Source of the DNA: Ferruginibacter yonginensis
Lineage (GTDB): Bacteria > Bacteroidota > Bacteroidia > Chitinophagales > Chitinophagaceae
Direction of reading: 5' to 3'
Assembly (NCBI RefSeq): GCF_042651465.1
Contig: NZ_JBHSCZ010000001.1
Span: 682,001 to 746,000, forward strand
DNA: 64,000 nucleotides
Each line of letters begins with the position of its first letter. The stretch's first letter is position 1. Positions 9,285 to 18,600 of this stretch are shown here, in pieces. The position numbers were made by a program, and so were the translations under genes. The notes beneath the pieces were generated by a model. That model was not told the DNA's origin. It searched no databases and was given only the letters and a program-made list of their open reading frames with translations.

Positions 9285-9292
9285 CAAAGTTA
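9285..9292 (-). promoter_or_regulatory. Bacteroidota -7 promoter box for rimO operon
   Basis: The minus strand reads TAACTTTG, matching the TAnnTTTG consensus of the Bacteroidota primary sigma factor, about 14 bases upstream of the rimO start. A TTG that could be the -33 element lies about 23 bases further upstream. Confidence 0.6.
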
Positions 9293-9406
9293 CGTTTTTG
9301 CCCTTTAACTATAAGCAACTTAGTTTTCATATTGTACGTACTCATAAAAATTAACAATGTAGCTTTTAAAAAAAGCCATTTCCTTTCATAAAAAATGTAA
9401 TTTTAC

Positions 9407-9802
9407 ATGGTGAAAAAATTAATACTTACAATTATAACCAGCATTTATATGATGCTCACCTGTGGCTTTGCTATGGATGTGCATTTTTGCATGGGTAGTA
9501 AAGTAGGGGTTGATTTTTACAAAACTGAAAATGAAAAGTGTGGTAAATGTGGCATGACCGAAAAGAAAGGCGGTTGTTGCAGAGATGAAGTGAGCTTTCA
9601 TAAATTAACGGTTGACCATGCTGCAGCATCGCATGTATATGTTGACCATGTTTTAGAGTTTGATGCCATTTTTTTACCTCAATATTTTATTTCGGTACAA
9701 AAAGCATTTAATACTACTGCATTAGTGTCGCATGCTATTCATGCTCCACCAAACATACAAACACTCCCCTTATTTATTCGGAACCAAGTTTTCAGAATTT
9801 AA
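9407..9802 (+). CDS. HYC_CC_PP family small secreted protein
   Basis: This 131-residue protein has an N-terminal hydrophobic signal segment. The family hallmarks are present: HFCMGSKV near residue 26, a cysteine-rich loop CGKCGMTEKKGGCCRDE, and APPN near the C terminus. The family is restricted to Bacteroidota and lacks an assigned function. The clustered Cys, His and Met residues and the downstream HMA-domain gene suggest metal binding, possibly copper. That role is inferred from context. Confidence 0.75.
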   Translation: MVKKLILTIITSIYMMLTCGFAMDVHFCMGSKVGVDFYKTENEKCGKCGMTEKKGGCCRDEVSFHKLTVDHAAASHVYVDHVLEFDAIFLPQYFISVQKAFNTTALVSHAIHAPPNIQTLPLFIRNQVFRI

Positions 9803-9820
9803 AATTTATTAATTGATTTT

Positions 9821-9844
9821 TTAGTGGTATCCAATACCAACTAA
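9821..9844. other. Small imperfect hairpin between two genes
   Basis: TTAGTGGTAT and ATACCAACTAA can pair with a single bulge and a short loop. There is no following T tract, so it is not a clear terminator. It could be a processing or regulatory hairpin in the leader of the HMA-domain gene. Confidence 0.3.
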
Positions 9845-9923
9845 ACAATTATTTGCATTGTTATTTTATAAAGATGATGCTTAATAATTGTTTCAACATT
9901 TTCAATTAATAAATTATAAAATC

Positions 9924-10466
9924 ATGAAATCATTATTTTTGGCGATAGCCATTGGCTTTGCCAGTTATACGCAAGCACAAATTTCAACAATAAATTTACA
10001 AGCCAGTGGGTTAACTTGTAGCATGTGCAGTAATGCCATTAGTAAGGCATTGAAAACATTACCTTTTGCAGAAAATGTAACGGCCGATATAAAAAATTCA
10101 AGTTTTAATATCAATATTAAGCCGGGCAGTAATGTTAGTTTTGATGATGTAAAAAAGAAAGTTGAAGGTGCCGGTTTTTCAATATCAAATTTAAAAGCAA
10201 CCTTACAATTTAAAAACGCCAACATTGGTAGTGATGAACATATAAAAGCCAATGGCATGGTACTACATTTTTTAAATGTACCGTCTAAAACCATAAACGG
10301 TACTACTACCATTCAAATACTCGATAAAGGTTTTGTGCCAGCAAAAACGTACAAAGCAAATACAGTTTTTACAAAAATGGATTGTTATAAAACGGGGGTT
10401 GCAGCAAGCTGTTGTTCAAAAGATGGTATTGCAGCAGGCACAAGGGTGTACCATGTAACCATTTAA
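9924..10466 (+). CDS. Secreted heavy-metal-associated (HMA) domain protein
   Basis: The start MKSLFLAIAIGFASYTQAQ is chosen because it begins a typical signal peptide; an upstream in-frame ATG would add 12 unlikely residues. The mature protein begins with an HMA fold in which GLTCSMCSNAI supplies the CxxC metal site and VKKKVEGAGFSI the second half. A C-terminal region ends in ASCCSKDGIA, a second Cys pair. The protein probably binds copper or a similar soft metal in the periplasm. It sits between the Cys-rich protein and a predicted barrel, spaced 35 bases from the latter. Confidence 0.75.
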   Translation: MKSLFLAIAIGFASYTQAQISTINLQASGLTCSMCSNAISKALKTLPFAENVTADIKNSSFNINIKPGSNVSFDDVKKKVEGAGFSISNLKATLQFKNANIGSDEHIKANGMVLHFLNVPSKTINGTTTIQILDKGFVPAKTYKANTVFTKMDCYKTGVAASCCSKDGIAAGTRVYHVTI

Positions 10467-10501
10467 TGTATCAATATTAATTTTTAAAACATTATTGATA
10501 T

Positions 10502-11317
10502 ATGAATCGTTTTTTTACAATGCTTTTGTGTACTGCATTTGCAAATAACATTCAAGCGCAAGAGTTATTTACTTATACGGAGCCTGCTAGTAATATGCCG
10601 GTAAAGGCCATAGGCATTAGAGCCAATAATTTTGTGATGCAACCTAGGGTTGCATCACAAAAAACAGCTTACAATGTAGCACCAGAAATAATGGTGGGTT
10701 TATCAAAAAAAATAATGGTACATGGAGAAGCTTTTTTTGGCAACAAAATGAACCAATTTAATTTTGACGGAGCTTCCTTTTATGCTAAATACCGTTTTTT
10801 GAGTAATGATGATGTACACCGTCATTTTAGAATGGCTTTTTACGGAAAAGTGGCAACATCAAACATTATTATCAATCAAAATGCCATTGATTTAACAGGG
10901 CGAAACTCAGGTGCAGAATTGGGTTTGGTTGCTACACAATTAATAAACAAAATAGCTATTTCCGCTGGTGGCTCATTTGTAAATGCGTTTGATAATGGTA
11001 ATAATAATAAGTTAGGTGCTATTAAAAATGCCAATAAAGCTATTAATTACAACCTATCATTAGGCAAATTATTTTTACCAAAAACCTATGAAAATTACAA
11101 CCAAGTAAATGTAAATGGTATGGTAGAGTGGCTCGGACAAACCAATACTTTTTCTGGAAAAACGTTTATTGATGTTGCACCATCTATTCAATTTATATTT
11201 TACAGCAAAGCCCGTTTAGATGTTGGTTACCGGTTCCCTCTAATTGATCATTTAAAACGTAACTATAACAAAGGGTTTTTAGTACGTTTTGAATATAATT
11301 TTTTCAATGCTTTTTAA
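10502..11317 (+). CDS. Predicted outer-membrane beta-barrel protein
   Basis: The 271-residue protein has a signal peptide (cleavage after NIQAQ) followed by alternating amphipathic strands and ends in VRFEYNFFNAF. A terminal aromatic residue is typical of outer-membrane barrels. It begins 35 bases after the HMA-domain gene, so the three genes likely form one transcript. Similar barrels accompany heavy-metal genes in this phylum, so a role at the outer membrane in metal handling is plausible. No transport motif proves it. Confidence 0.6.
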   Translation: MNRFFTMLLCTAFANNIQAQELFTYTEPASNMPVKAIGIRANNFVMQPRVASQKTAYNVAPEIMVGLSKKIMVHGEAFFGNKMNQFNFDGASFYAKYRFLSNDDVHRHFRMAFYGKVATSNIIINQNAIDLTGRNSGAELGLVATQLINKIAISAGGSFVNAFDNGNNNKLGAIKNANKAINYNLSLGKLFLPKTYENYNQVNVNGMVEWLGQTNTFSGKTFIDVAPSIQFIFYSKARLDVGYRFPLIDHLKRNYNKGFLVRFEYNFFNAF

Positions 11318-11389
11318 ATAGATATGCAATACTTTATCAATATTTTGAAAAGAATTTTTATAAGAAAAAAAAGTTGCTGCAACCATTAA

Positions 11390-12382
11390 TTAGGCAATTG
11401 TTGCAACTCCAATAACGAGTTTTTCAAGATACTGACCTTCAAAGTATGCTGAGCAGAGCGTTTTTGCATTGTTCATTATATTTTGAAGGTTGTTATTGGG
11501 CATTTTACAAAGTTTGTAAGCTCTTTTTAATGCAATGTTTTGATCAACCGCTTGTGTATGGTGAATTGCATCAGCAATAGCCACTACTTTCAAACCCTCA
11601 TCTTTTAAATCGCCTAAAGCAGCTATCATAAAACTTAAAGCAAAAAAGTATTGTTGATCTAATTGCAATACTTGTGGGTTATTACCGGGTAATGGTAATT
11701 TATTGTAGGGCGATTTTACAATTTTTTGAGTTAAATATTTTTTTACGGAAGCATCTGTACTTTTTGTTTTTACTAACTGTATAGCACCTTGCATGGCTTG
11801 TGGGTAAATACTTAACCAACGTAACTTTCTGCGTAATGAATGTACTTGTAATTCAATATCAGTAAAGGTTTCACCGGTTTCTTTGTAAAAACTATTGATT
11901 TCAGAAATTGCATCTTTATAAAACTGATGCAACAACACTAACTCATTTTGAGGTTTGAGCCACTTAGCTGTTTTTAATTTTTTCCTGATTTTTTTTGTAC
12001 GCATCGGATCATGATTGATCCATTTACGTTTTATTAAAATAGCATTTAAAATAGCTACATGTTCCGCCTTTTTTTCTTCCATATAAATACGCAAACTCAC
12101 TGGCATTGAGGCATCATCTAACAATTCTTTTGCATAGCTATCGAAATAATCAATAGCACCTAGTGCATCTTCAATTTGTTTGTATAAATCTTTATGAAGT
12201 GTAAATCGTTTCTTATTATGAAAACTAGCGTACAATCTTGCTAAACCTTGTAACATAAAAAATTTGGTACGTGCATCGTTTTCGTACAAATACAAAGCTG
12301 CGTTTTCGCTTCTGCTTGCTTTTAATAACAAATCATCTAACTGTATGAGGTAATACTCAAACCTGCCTAACCCTTTGGTCAT
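11390..12382 (-). CDS. Alpha-helical conserved protein, weakly CHAD-like
   Basis: The 330-residue protein is predicted to be almost wholly helical, with many Lys and Arg residues and no signal peptide. The segment VHSLRRKLRWLSIYPQAM recalls the His/Arg-rich helices of CHAD domains, which bind polyphosphate, but the match is weak and I would not assign that family firmly. It is the last gene of a leftward run after the ATP-grasp-like gene (82-base gap). It could be a structural or polyanion-binding partner of the ligase. Confidence 0.5.
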   Translation of the reverse strand: MTKGLGRFEYYLIQLDDLLLKASRSENAALYLYENDARTKFFMLQGLARLYASFHNKKRFTLHKDLYKQIEDALGAIDYFDSYAKELLDDASMPVSLRIYMEEKKAEHVAILNAILIKRKWINHDPMRTKKIRKKLKTAKWLKPQNELVLLHQFYKDAISEINSFYKETGETFTDIELQVHSLRRKLRWLSIYPQAMQGAIQLVKTKSTDASVKKYLTQKIVKSPYNKLPLPGNNPQVLQLDQQYFFALSFMIAALGDLKDEGLKVVAIADAIHHTQAVDQNIALKRAYKLCKMPNNNLQNIMNNAKTLCSAYFEGQYLEKLVIGVATIA

Positions 12383-12464
12383 ACAAACTAATTTTTAATT
12401 TATGTAAAGATGGTTAGAAAATATTGTACCAATTCAATAAACAATTGAATTTGATGATTATTTA

Positions 12465-13655
12465 TTATTGTTCAAAATATGCAATGGTACCGCCAACCCA
12501 AGTTTTATCTTTATTATAACGGGTACCAATCATTTTACCTTTGCTGAGTCTTGCTAGGTTGTGTGCCGCTTTTGGTCGAGCCCATTCATCTTTCCAAAAA
12601 TAAAACAAGCGTATTTCAGCTTTTGCAGGTTCATCTGGCGTAAGTATGATGGGAGCATAATTTACTTTACGTTGCAAAATCCAATTTTGAGGATCAGTAA
12701 TTTTATCAATATCAGCTTGGGTTACATCAATAACTACCCCCATGCCTGCAAATGAAAATAGCGGTTTTAATACAAACTCATTAAGATTGACAGGTTGCGT
12801 AATTTCATTTAAAAAAAAGGTTTCAGGCACATAGGGGTTATCAATAAACGGCAAGGTAAATTTGCTGATACGATAAAACCAATTGGGATGTGGCACCCAC
12901 TCTACATTATATGCTTTTTTTAGATCGATGATGTTGGTTAGGTTTTGTTGCTGTTGCAAATCATCGAAAATTAAACGATTGTAAATTCGTTTGATGTATT
13001 GTTTTTCACCATCGCTTTTTACATAGTACAACAAATCGCCATCAGCTTTTAAATTGGTTAAGCAAACGGGTTGTATTCCCAACAATTGTTGAGTGGCGTA
13101 AAAATCTATTCTTGTTTTTTGTTGCTCCGGAAAAATTTCTAATAATATCACCTCTTCAGGAGCATGGTCGCCTACAATAATCTCTTTTAAGAGTGCAGTA
13201 TAGGTTTCTTTTGTATAGCCATTTAGGTATGATGAATAATTTGCAGGTACTTGGGCGTACGCTGTTGTAAATTCATTTTGCAATAATTGGAAACCATACA
13301 ATGTGGGAAAGCCTTGCATTTCTATCAACTGTGGCTCATATTCTCCTTTTTCATTTTCACAAATACCAAAATCAAACACCATTACTTGAGGGTGTTTTTC
13401 ATCGCCGGGTACCCGTACATCATCAGGTATACTTCTTTCAGTAAGGGCTTTAAAATTGGGTGCTACAATAACATCAATAATATCTTCACATGCATGGAGC
13501 ATTTTTTGAGTAAATGCTTTGGGGATAAAGATGGGCGTTTCAGCATTTCTAAAATCTAAATTACCCGGACTAATACCATCTATTTGCTTCATATAAGCAT
13601 CGTATTTTGCCTCGGTAAATTGCTGGTTAAAAGCAGCTCTTAAATCTTTTTGCAT
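12465..13655 (-). CDS. ATP-grasp-like ligase (possibly circularly permuted)
   Basis: The cytoplasmic 396-residue protein has motifs of ATP-grasp amidoligases: PQLIEMQGFPTLYGFQ near residue 110, then EFVLKPLFSFAGMGVVI with a likely nucleotide-binding Lys. WILQRKVNYAPII and AEIRLFYFW follow, and the protein ends with LSKGKMIGTRYN. The order of elements resembles circularly permuted ATP-grasp proteins such as glutathionylspermidine synthase relatives. The expected reaction is ATP-dependent joining of a carboxylate to an amine. The next gene upstream is a glutamine amidotransferase (27-base gap), which could supply ammonia or process the product. The substrate is unknown. Confidence 0.6.
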   Translation of the reverse strand: MQKDLRAAFNQQFTEAKYDAYMKQIDGISPGNLDFRNAETPIFIPKAFTQKMLHACEDIIDVIVAPNFKALTERSIPDDVRVPGDEKHPQVMVFDFGICENEKGEYEPQLIEMQGFPTLYGFQLLQNEFTTAYAQVPANYSSYLNGYTKETYTALLKEIIVGDHAPEEVILLEIFPEQQKTRIDFYATQQLLGIQPVCLTNLKADGDLLYYVKSDGEKQYIKRIYNRLIFDDLQQQQNLTNIIDLKKAYNVEWVPHPNWFYRISKFTLPFIDNPYVPETFFLNEITQPVNLNEFVLKPLFSFAGMGVVIDVTQADIDKITDPQNWILQRKVNYAPIILTPDEPAKAEIRLFYFWKDEWARPKAAHNLARLSKGKMIGTRYNKDKTWVGGTIAYFEQ

Positions 13656-13682
13656 AAGCTGATGTTCAATGTAATAATGAAA

Positions 13683-14528
13683 TTAAATAGTTGCCGTTTC
13701 CATGTTCTTAATAGCATCCATTAAAAAGTTAGGTAAAATATGAGCGTACGTATGAGCAATTTTATCGGGGTCGCTTAATTGGTCAATCATACTTTGCCAT
13801 TTTGCTTCACCGTGGTTTTCAACCACAATTTTTTTACGATCGGGTGTTTGCAAATGCATGCTCATACCTACCGCATCTGCCTCTGGGTGAAACTGTGTAC
13901 CCACCATGTAATCGTTGAACCTGATAGACATAATGGCTCTTTCTAACGGCACATGCGGCCTAGCTTTTTCAATAGCTAAAATTTTACCGCCTAATTTTTT
14001 AAGTAAATTATGTTGTGGTTGTGTTACTTGATAATCTCTACTATCTACCGCATAAAACGGATCAGATAAACCATTAAATATTATATCATTTGCAGCATCA
14101 GCAAAATAATGCACCGGAAAAACCCCAAATGCTGTACTTTTTCTTTTACTAACATGTGCTACATTAAAATACCTACATGCTAATTGAAATGAGTGACAAA
14201 TAAAAAATACAGGCTTTTTTAAAGTATTACTAGGTGTTTCGTTGTAGTGTTGCACTTGATAAATCCAATCAAAAAAAGCATTTTCCCATGCGCTGCCTTT
14301 GCTTTCTAACGGGGAGCCAGGGCCACCGGAGCTAATATAAATATCGTAAGATAAATCAGGTAAGGCAATTTTTCTACGTACATCAAACTCATCTTTAACC
14401 AATGCCAACCCTTGCATATCTGCAAACTGGTTTACAATTTCCCTTATACAACGCATACCTTGGTTTTCAGCACCTTCGTACATATCCAAAATGGCTACAC
14501 GTAATGTATCGTTATCATAACTATTCAT
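13683..14528 (-). CDS. Class I (type 1) glutamine amidotransferase-like protein
   Basis: This 281-residue protein has the GATase1 fold. SSGGPGSP forms the oxyanion region (residues 66-73), the nucleophile is Cys111 in FFICHSFQLA, and His214 and Glu216 in TQFHPEAD complete the triad. The elbow reads CHSFQ rather than the usual CxGxQ, so this is a divergent member. It lacks a synthase domain and could deliver ammonia to the ATP-grasp-like protein next door or hydrolyse gamma-glutamyl bonds. It has no leader or membrane segment. Confidence 0.8.
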   Translation of the reverse strand: MNSYDNDTLRVAILDMYEGAENQGMRCIREIVNQFADMQGLALVKDEFDVRRKIALPDLSYDIYISSGGPGSPLESKGSAWENAFFDWIYQVQHYNETPSNTLKKPVFFICHSFQLACRYFNVAHVSKRKSTAFGVFPVHYFADAANDIIFNGLSDPFYAVDSRDYQVTQPQHNLLKKLGGKILAIEKARPHVPLERAIMSIRFNDYMVGTQFHPEADAVGMSMHLQTPDRKKIVVENHGEAKWQSMIDQLSDPDKIAHTYAHILPNFLMDAIKNMETATI

Positions 14529-14601
14529 TTTTCAAATGTATGAATATGTTATAAAAGTATTTGTAGTAGTACATTGATTTTCAAAGTCAATAATTAACAA
14601 C

Positions 14602-14964
14602 TTATCCATGATACACCCTTGAGGCTTTAATAGTACCATCAATTTCTAAAACTTCAGCCACCAATAAATCGGCTTCGTTGGGTACTTGTCGGGTATATTC
14701 CATAAATACCCTTTCACTGTTAGCAGTTAATGATGTTAGTTTATAGTGCAAATTGGGTAAACGTTCAAATGATTTGCTCCACCAAACTTTTAAAGCTGCT
14801 TTCCCTTTAATGTAACCATAGGTTGAAGGCTGGCTTATTTTCAATTTTGGGCTGTAATGCAACGCATCATCACTGTATAACAGCAATAACTTATCTAAGT
14901 CATGTGCATTAAAGGCTTCCAACCATTGTAGTGCAATTGATTCGTTGTAAGCAGCTTTACTCAT
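14602..14964 (-). CDS. Nuclear transport factor 2 (SnoaL-like) family protein
   Basis: The 120-residue protein shows the NTF2-like cone: ALQWLEAFNAHDLDKLLLLYSDDA at the N terminus (the hallmark helix), GYIKGKAALKVWW in the middle and FMEYTRQVP strands at the end. Such proteins bind small hydrophobic ligands or act as isomerases or cyclases, and no specific activity can be read. It lies 5 bases downstream of the SRPBCC gene and 73 bases upstream of the amidotransferase. Confidence 0.8.
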   Translation of the reverse strand: MSKAAYNESIALQWLEAFNAHDLDKLLLLYSDDALHYSPKLKISQPSTYGYIKGKAALKVWWSKSFERLPNLHYKLTSLTANSERVFMEYTRQVPNEADLLVAEVLEIDGTIKASRVYHG

Positions 14965-14969
14965 TTTAA

Positions 14970-15509
14970 TTATTTTTCTAATAACTTTTTTAAGTTGGTT
15001 AAACCGGTATTTAAATCATCGCCAATGGTATTTTCAATGTTGCCAAAAATATTCAAAACATTAAATGGGTATTGCATATTAAAAGTAATACTCCATGTTA
15101 CCAACGTTTTATTGGTACCCATTGCCGTAGTACTCATGTATGATGATGCTACTGATGGTTGTGGCTCCTTAAACCTAATTTCATAATCAATACGTTCGCC
15201 TTGTTTAATAGCTTTTATTTCTTGAGCACCTTCCCCAACTTCAGCTTTTTTACTTTTCCATTCAGATAAAAAGCCAGGAGTAGCATCTGTACCACTAAAT
15301 TTTCTTTCCATGGCAGTATCCATAGAAGCCCATTTGCTGTAGTTATCTTGATTTTTTAAATATTGTACATAATTAAAAACACTGTCTTTTGGCCTACTAA
15401 TTTCAACTGTTTTAGTAATGCTGATGTTTTTATTGACAAACAAACCAGCCACTAAAATAACAGCAACAAAAGATAAAAGACCTAATAGAATGAATTTTAT
15501 GAATTTCAT
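14970..15509 (-). CDS. SRPBCC family protein with N-terminal membrane anchor
   Basis: The 179-residue protein begins with a hydrophobic helix (FILLGLLSFVAVILVAGLF) that would anchor it in the inner membrane. A START-like domain follows: ISITKTVEISRPKDSVFNYV, KWASMDTAM and TLVTWSITFNMQYPFN. This is the polyketide cyclase/dehydrase-type SRPBCC family common in Bacteroidota, which binds lipid-like ligands. It is the first gene of a tight pair with the NTF2-like gene. Confidence 0.8.
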   Translation of the reverse strand: MKFIKFILLGLLSFVAVILVAGLFVNKNISITKTVEISRPKDSVFNYVQYLKNQDNYSKWASMDTAMERKFSGTDATPGFLSEWKSKKAEVGEGAQEIKAIKQGERIDYEIRFKEPQPSVASSYMSTTAMGTNKTLVTWSITFNMQYPFNVLNIFGNIENTIGDDLNTGLTNLKKLLEK

Positions 15510-15628
15510 TATTTTTTAATTTAAGCTTGAAGTTAAAAAAAATGGTGGATTTACAAAACCTTAATGCAATTGTAATATTATTTTTATTATTGATAAATTA
15601 TGGTAAGGAAATTGTAGTTAGGTGTTGA

Positions 15629-18600
15629 TTGATTAATTTTACAAATAACTTACACCATCTGCGTAAATTTTTTAAAATATTAGGGCGAATTGTAATCGGT
15701 ATCTTTTTACTGATTCTAATATTGTATGGTATACTTCATTTACCTGCGGTACAAACTTATTTAGCCCAAAAAATTACAACCAAACTTTCTAAAGAGTTAC
15801 ATACAAAAGTGAGCATAAAAGGCGTTGATGTACGCTTTTATAACAAAGTACTTTTAAAAGGTTTGTATGTTGAAGATTTAAAGAAAGATACCCTATTGTA
15901 CGCAGGTACGGCTAGTGCTAGTGTTAACGATTGGTTTTTCTTTAAAGATAAAATCAAAATTAGTAACCTTGGTTTAGATGATGCTTTGGTAAACATGAAA
16001 CGTACTGATAGCGTTTGGAACTATCAATTTTTGGTTGATTATTTTTCTAGTCCTAAAAAAACAAAAAAATCGGGTGGCGATGATGTGGCTATTGACTTAA
16101 ACGAATTACATTTTAACAACATAAGGTTTAATAAAATTGATGGGTGGATTGGGCAAGATATGATAGCTAGCTTAGGTAAGCTTGATGTTGAGATGGAATT
16201 GGTAGATCTTAAAAACAAAAAAGTAATCGTAAAAAGAGTTTTTTTAAATAAACCTTTCTTTTCACAAAATGATTACGAAGGTAAGCGCCCACCTTTGCCT
16301 AACATGCAACCAGTTATGGAGAAAATACCTGTAATTGGTGCATTTAAATGGAATAATGAAGGTTGGGATATAAAAGTGAATAGATTTGAAGTAAACGATG
16401 GCGCTTTTAAAAATGATAAACAAACAGAAGAACCTGCTTATGTTGATCGGTTCGATGGAAAGCATTTATACTTCAGTAACATTAATGGCACTATCAATAA
16501 TTTACACTTTTTTCGTGATACATTATCAGCCAATATCAACCTAAATGCAAGTGAACGCAGTGGTTTAGCCATTAAGAAGTTAGAAAGTTACATGAAGCTA
16601 ACGCCAGAAATGATGGAGTTTAATAACCTCGATTTAATGACCAATAAAAGCAGGTTACGAGATTATTACGCCATGAAATACGAAAGCTTTAATGAAGATT
16701 TTAGCAGCTTTTTGCATAACGTTTCACTAATAGCCCATTTTAAAGAAAGTAATATACATAGTGATGATTTGGCCATATTTGCACCAGCCTTAAAAACTTG
16801 GAAACGAAACATCATTTTAGAAGGCGATGCAAAGGGACCGCTTGATAACTTTAGCGCCGCAAACATGACCATTAAAACAGGTAATACCATACTTCAAGGT
16901 AATATTGCCATGAGGGGATTGCCTGATATTGAAGCCACTTTTATTGATTTTCAATCAAAACAATTACAAACAAGCTATAGCGATATGGTTACCATTGTAC
17001 CCAGTTTAAAATCGGTACAAAACCCAGCTATCGCCAAATTGGGCAACATTCGTTTTACAGGTAATTTCACTGGTTTTATAAGAGATTTTGTAGCATATGG
17101 TACTTTCAATTCAGCATTAGGTAATATTACAGCCGATGTAAACATGAAAATACCCGAAAACAAAACGCCTGCTTACTCAGGTAGTATTAGCAGCACTAAT
17201 TTTAATATTGGTAGTTTTATAAAAAGCCCGTTTTTAGGTTCAGTTGCATTAAATGCAAAAGTGGTAGGCTCAGGTTTTGATGTTAACAACATAAAAGCCA
17301 AAGTAACCGGCAATGTAGCATCTATTGGTTTAGGCAATTACAATTATAAAAATATTGAAATAGATGGCGATTTTGAAAAGAAACTGTTTGTTGGTCACCT
17401 TTCAATTAACGATCCAAATTTACAAATACCGAATTTAGATGGTGCCCTTAACTTGGATCCCAAAAAACCAGGTTTTGCATTGCAAGCATTTGTAAAAAAA
17501 GCCAACTTAAAAAACCTTCGTCTTACCCAAGACGATTTTTCATTTAACGGCAATTTAGATTTGAATTTTACTGGGCTCAACATTGATGACTTTTTAGGTA
17601 CCGCAAAAATTACCAATGCTGGTTTGTTGCACAATGGTAACAATTTATCGTTTGATTCACTTACGGTGACATCTGAATTAGTAGGCGGTAAAAAATCATT
17701 ATCCCTATCATCAAATGAAATTGATGCCAGCGTAGTAGGTAATTTTAAAATAAAGGAATTGCCTGATGCTGTAAGGGTTTTATTAGCCAAATACTACCCT
17801 ACTTATATAAAAGCACCTAATTATATTGTAAAAAGTACCCAAGATTTTGAGTTTAATATCAAAACATATAACGTTGATCCTTTTATTAATTTAATTGACA
17901 AAAAATTAGGCGGTTTTAATAATGCAGCTATTAACGGTCGTTTCAATTTACAAAATTACGACATGGCTTTAAACGTTACTGTACCACAATTCAGTTACGA
18001 CGGTAAGGTTTTTACGAATACAGTTTTAAAAGGCCAAGGCAATAAAGATTCACTCATTAATGATATAGCAATTGAAGATATTGCTATTAACGATAGCTTA
18101 CATTTACCCTTTTCAAAATTAAGAGTAGCTGCTAGTAATAATGTATCACTCATAAAATTAAATACCAGCGCCAGCCGCATTTTTGGCGATGCTGAATTAA
18201 ATGCCACCGTACAAACTTTAGATGATGGTATAAAAATTCATTTCTTTCCATCATCATTTGTAATAAATAACAAAAAATGGTCGCTTGATAAAGATGGTGA
18301 ACTTACCCTACGCAAAAATTTTATTGACGCCAACGAAGTAAAATTTACACAAGGCAATCAAGAAATTGTGATATCAACTGAACTATCAGAAGAAAATAGT
18401 GATACACATTTGGTAGCCAAATTGAGCAATGTTGCTATTGATGATTTTGCCTTTTTAATAGGTAACAATCCTAGTTTAAAAGGCTATGTAACCGGCACTG
18501 CCACTGCCAATGATATTTTTGGTAAAACCAGTTTTAATTTTAAAGGAAGGGCTGATAGTTTTCAATTCAATAATAAATATGTAGGTACCATTAATACCGA

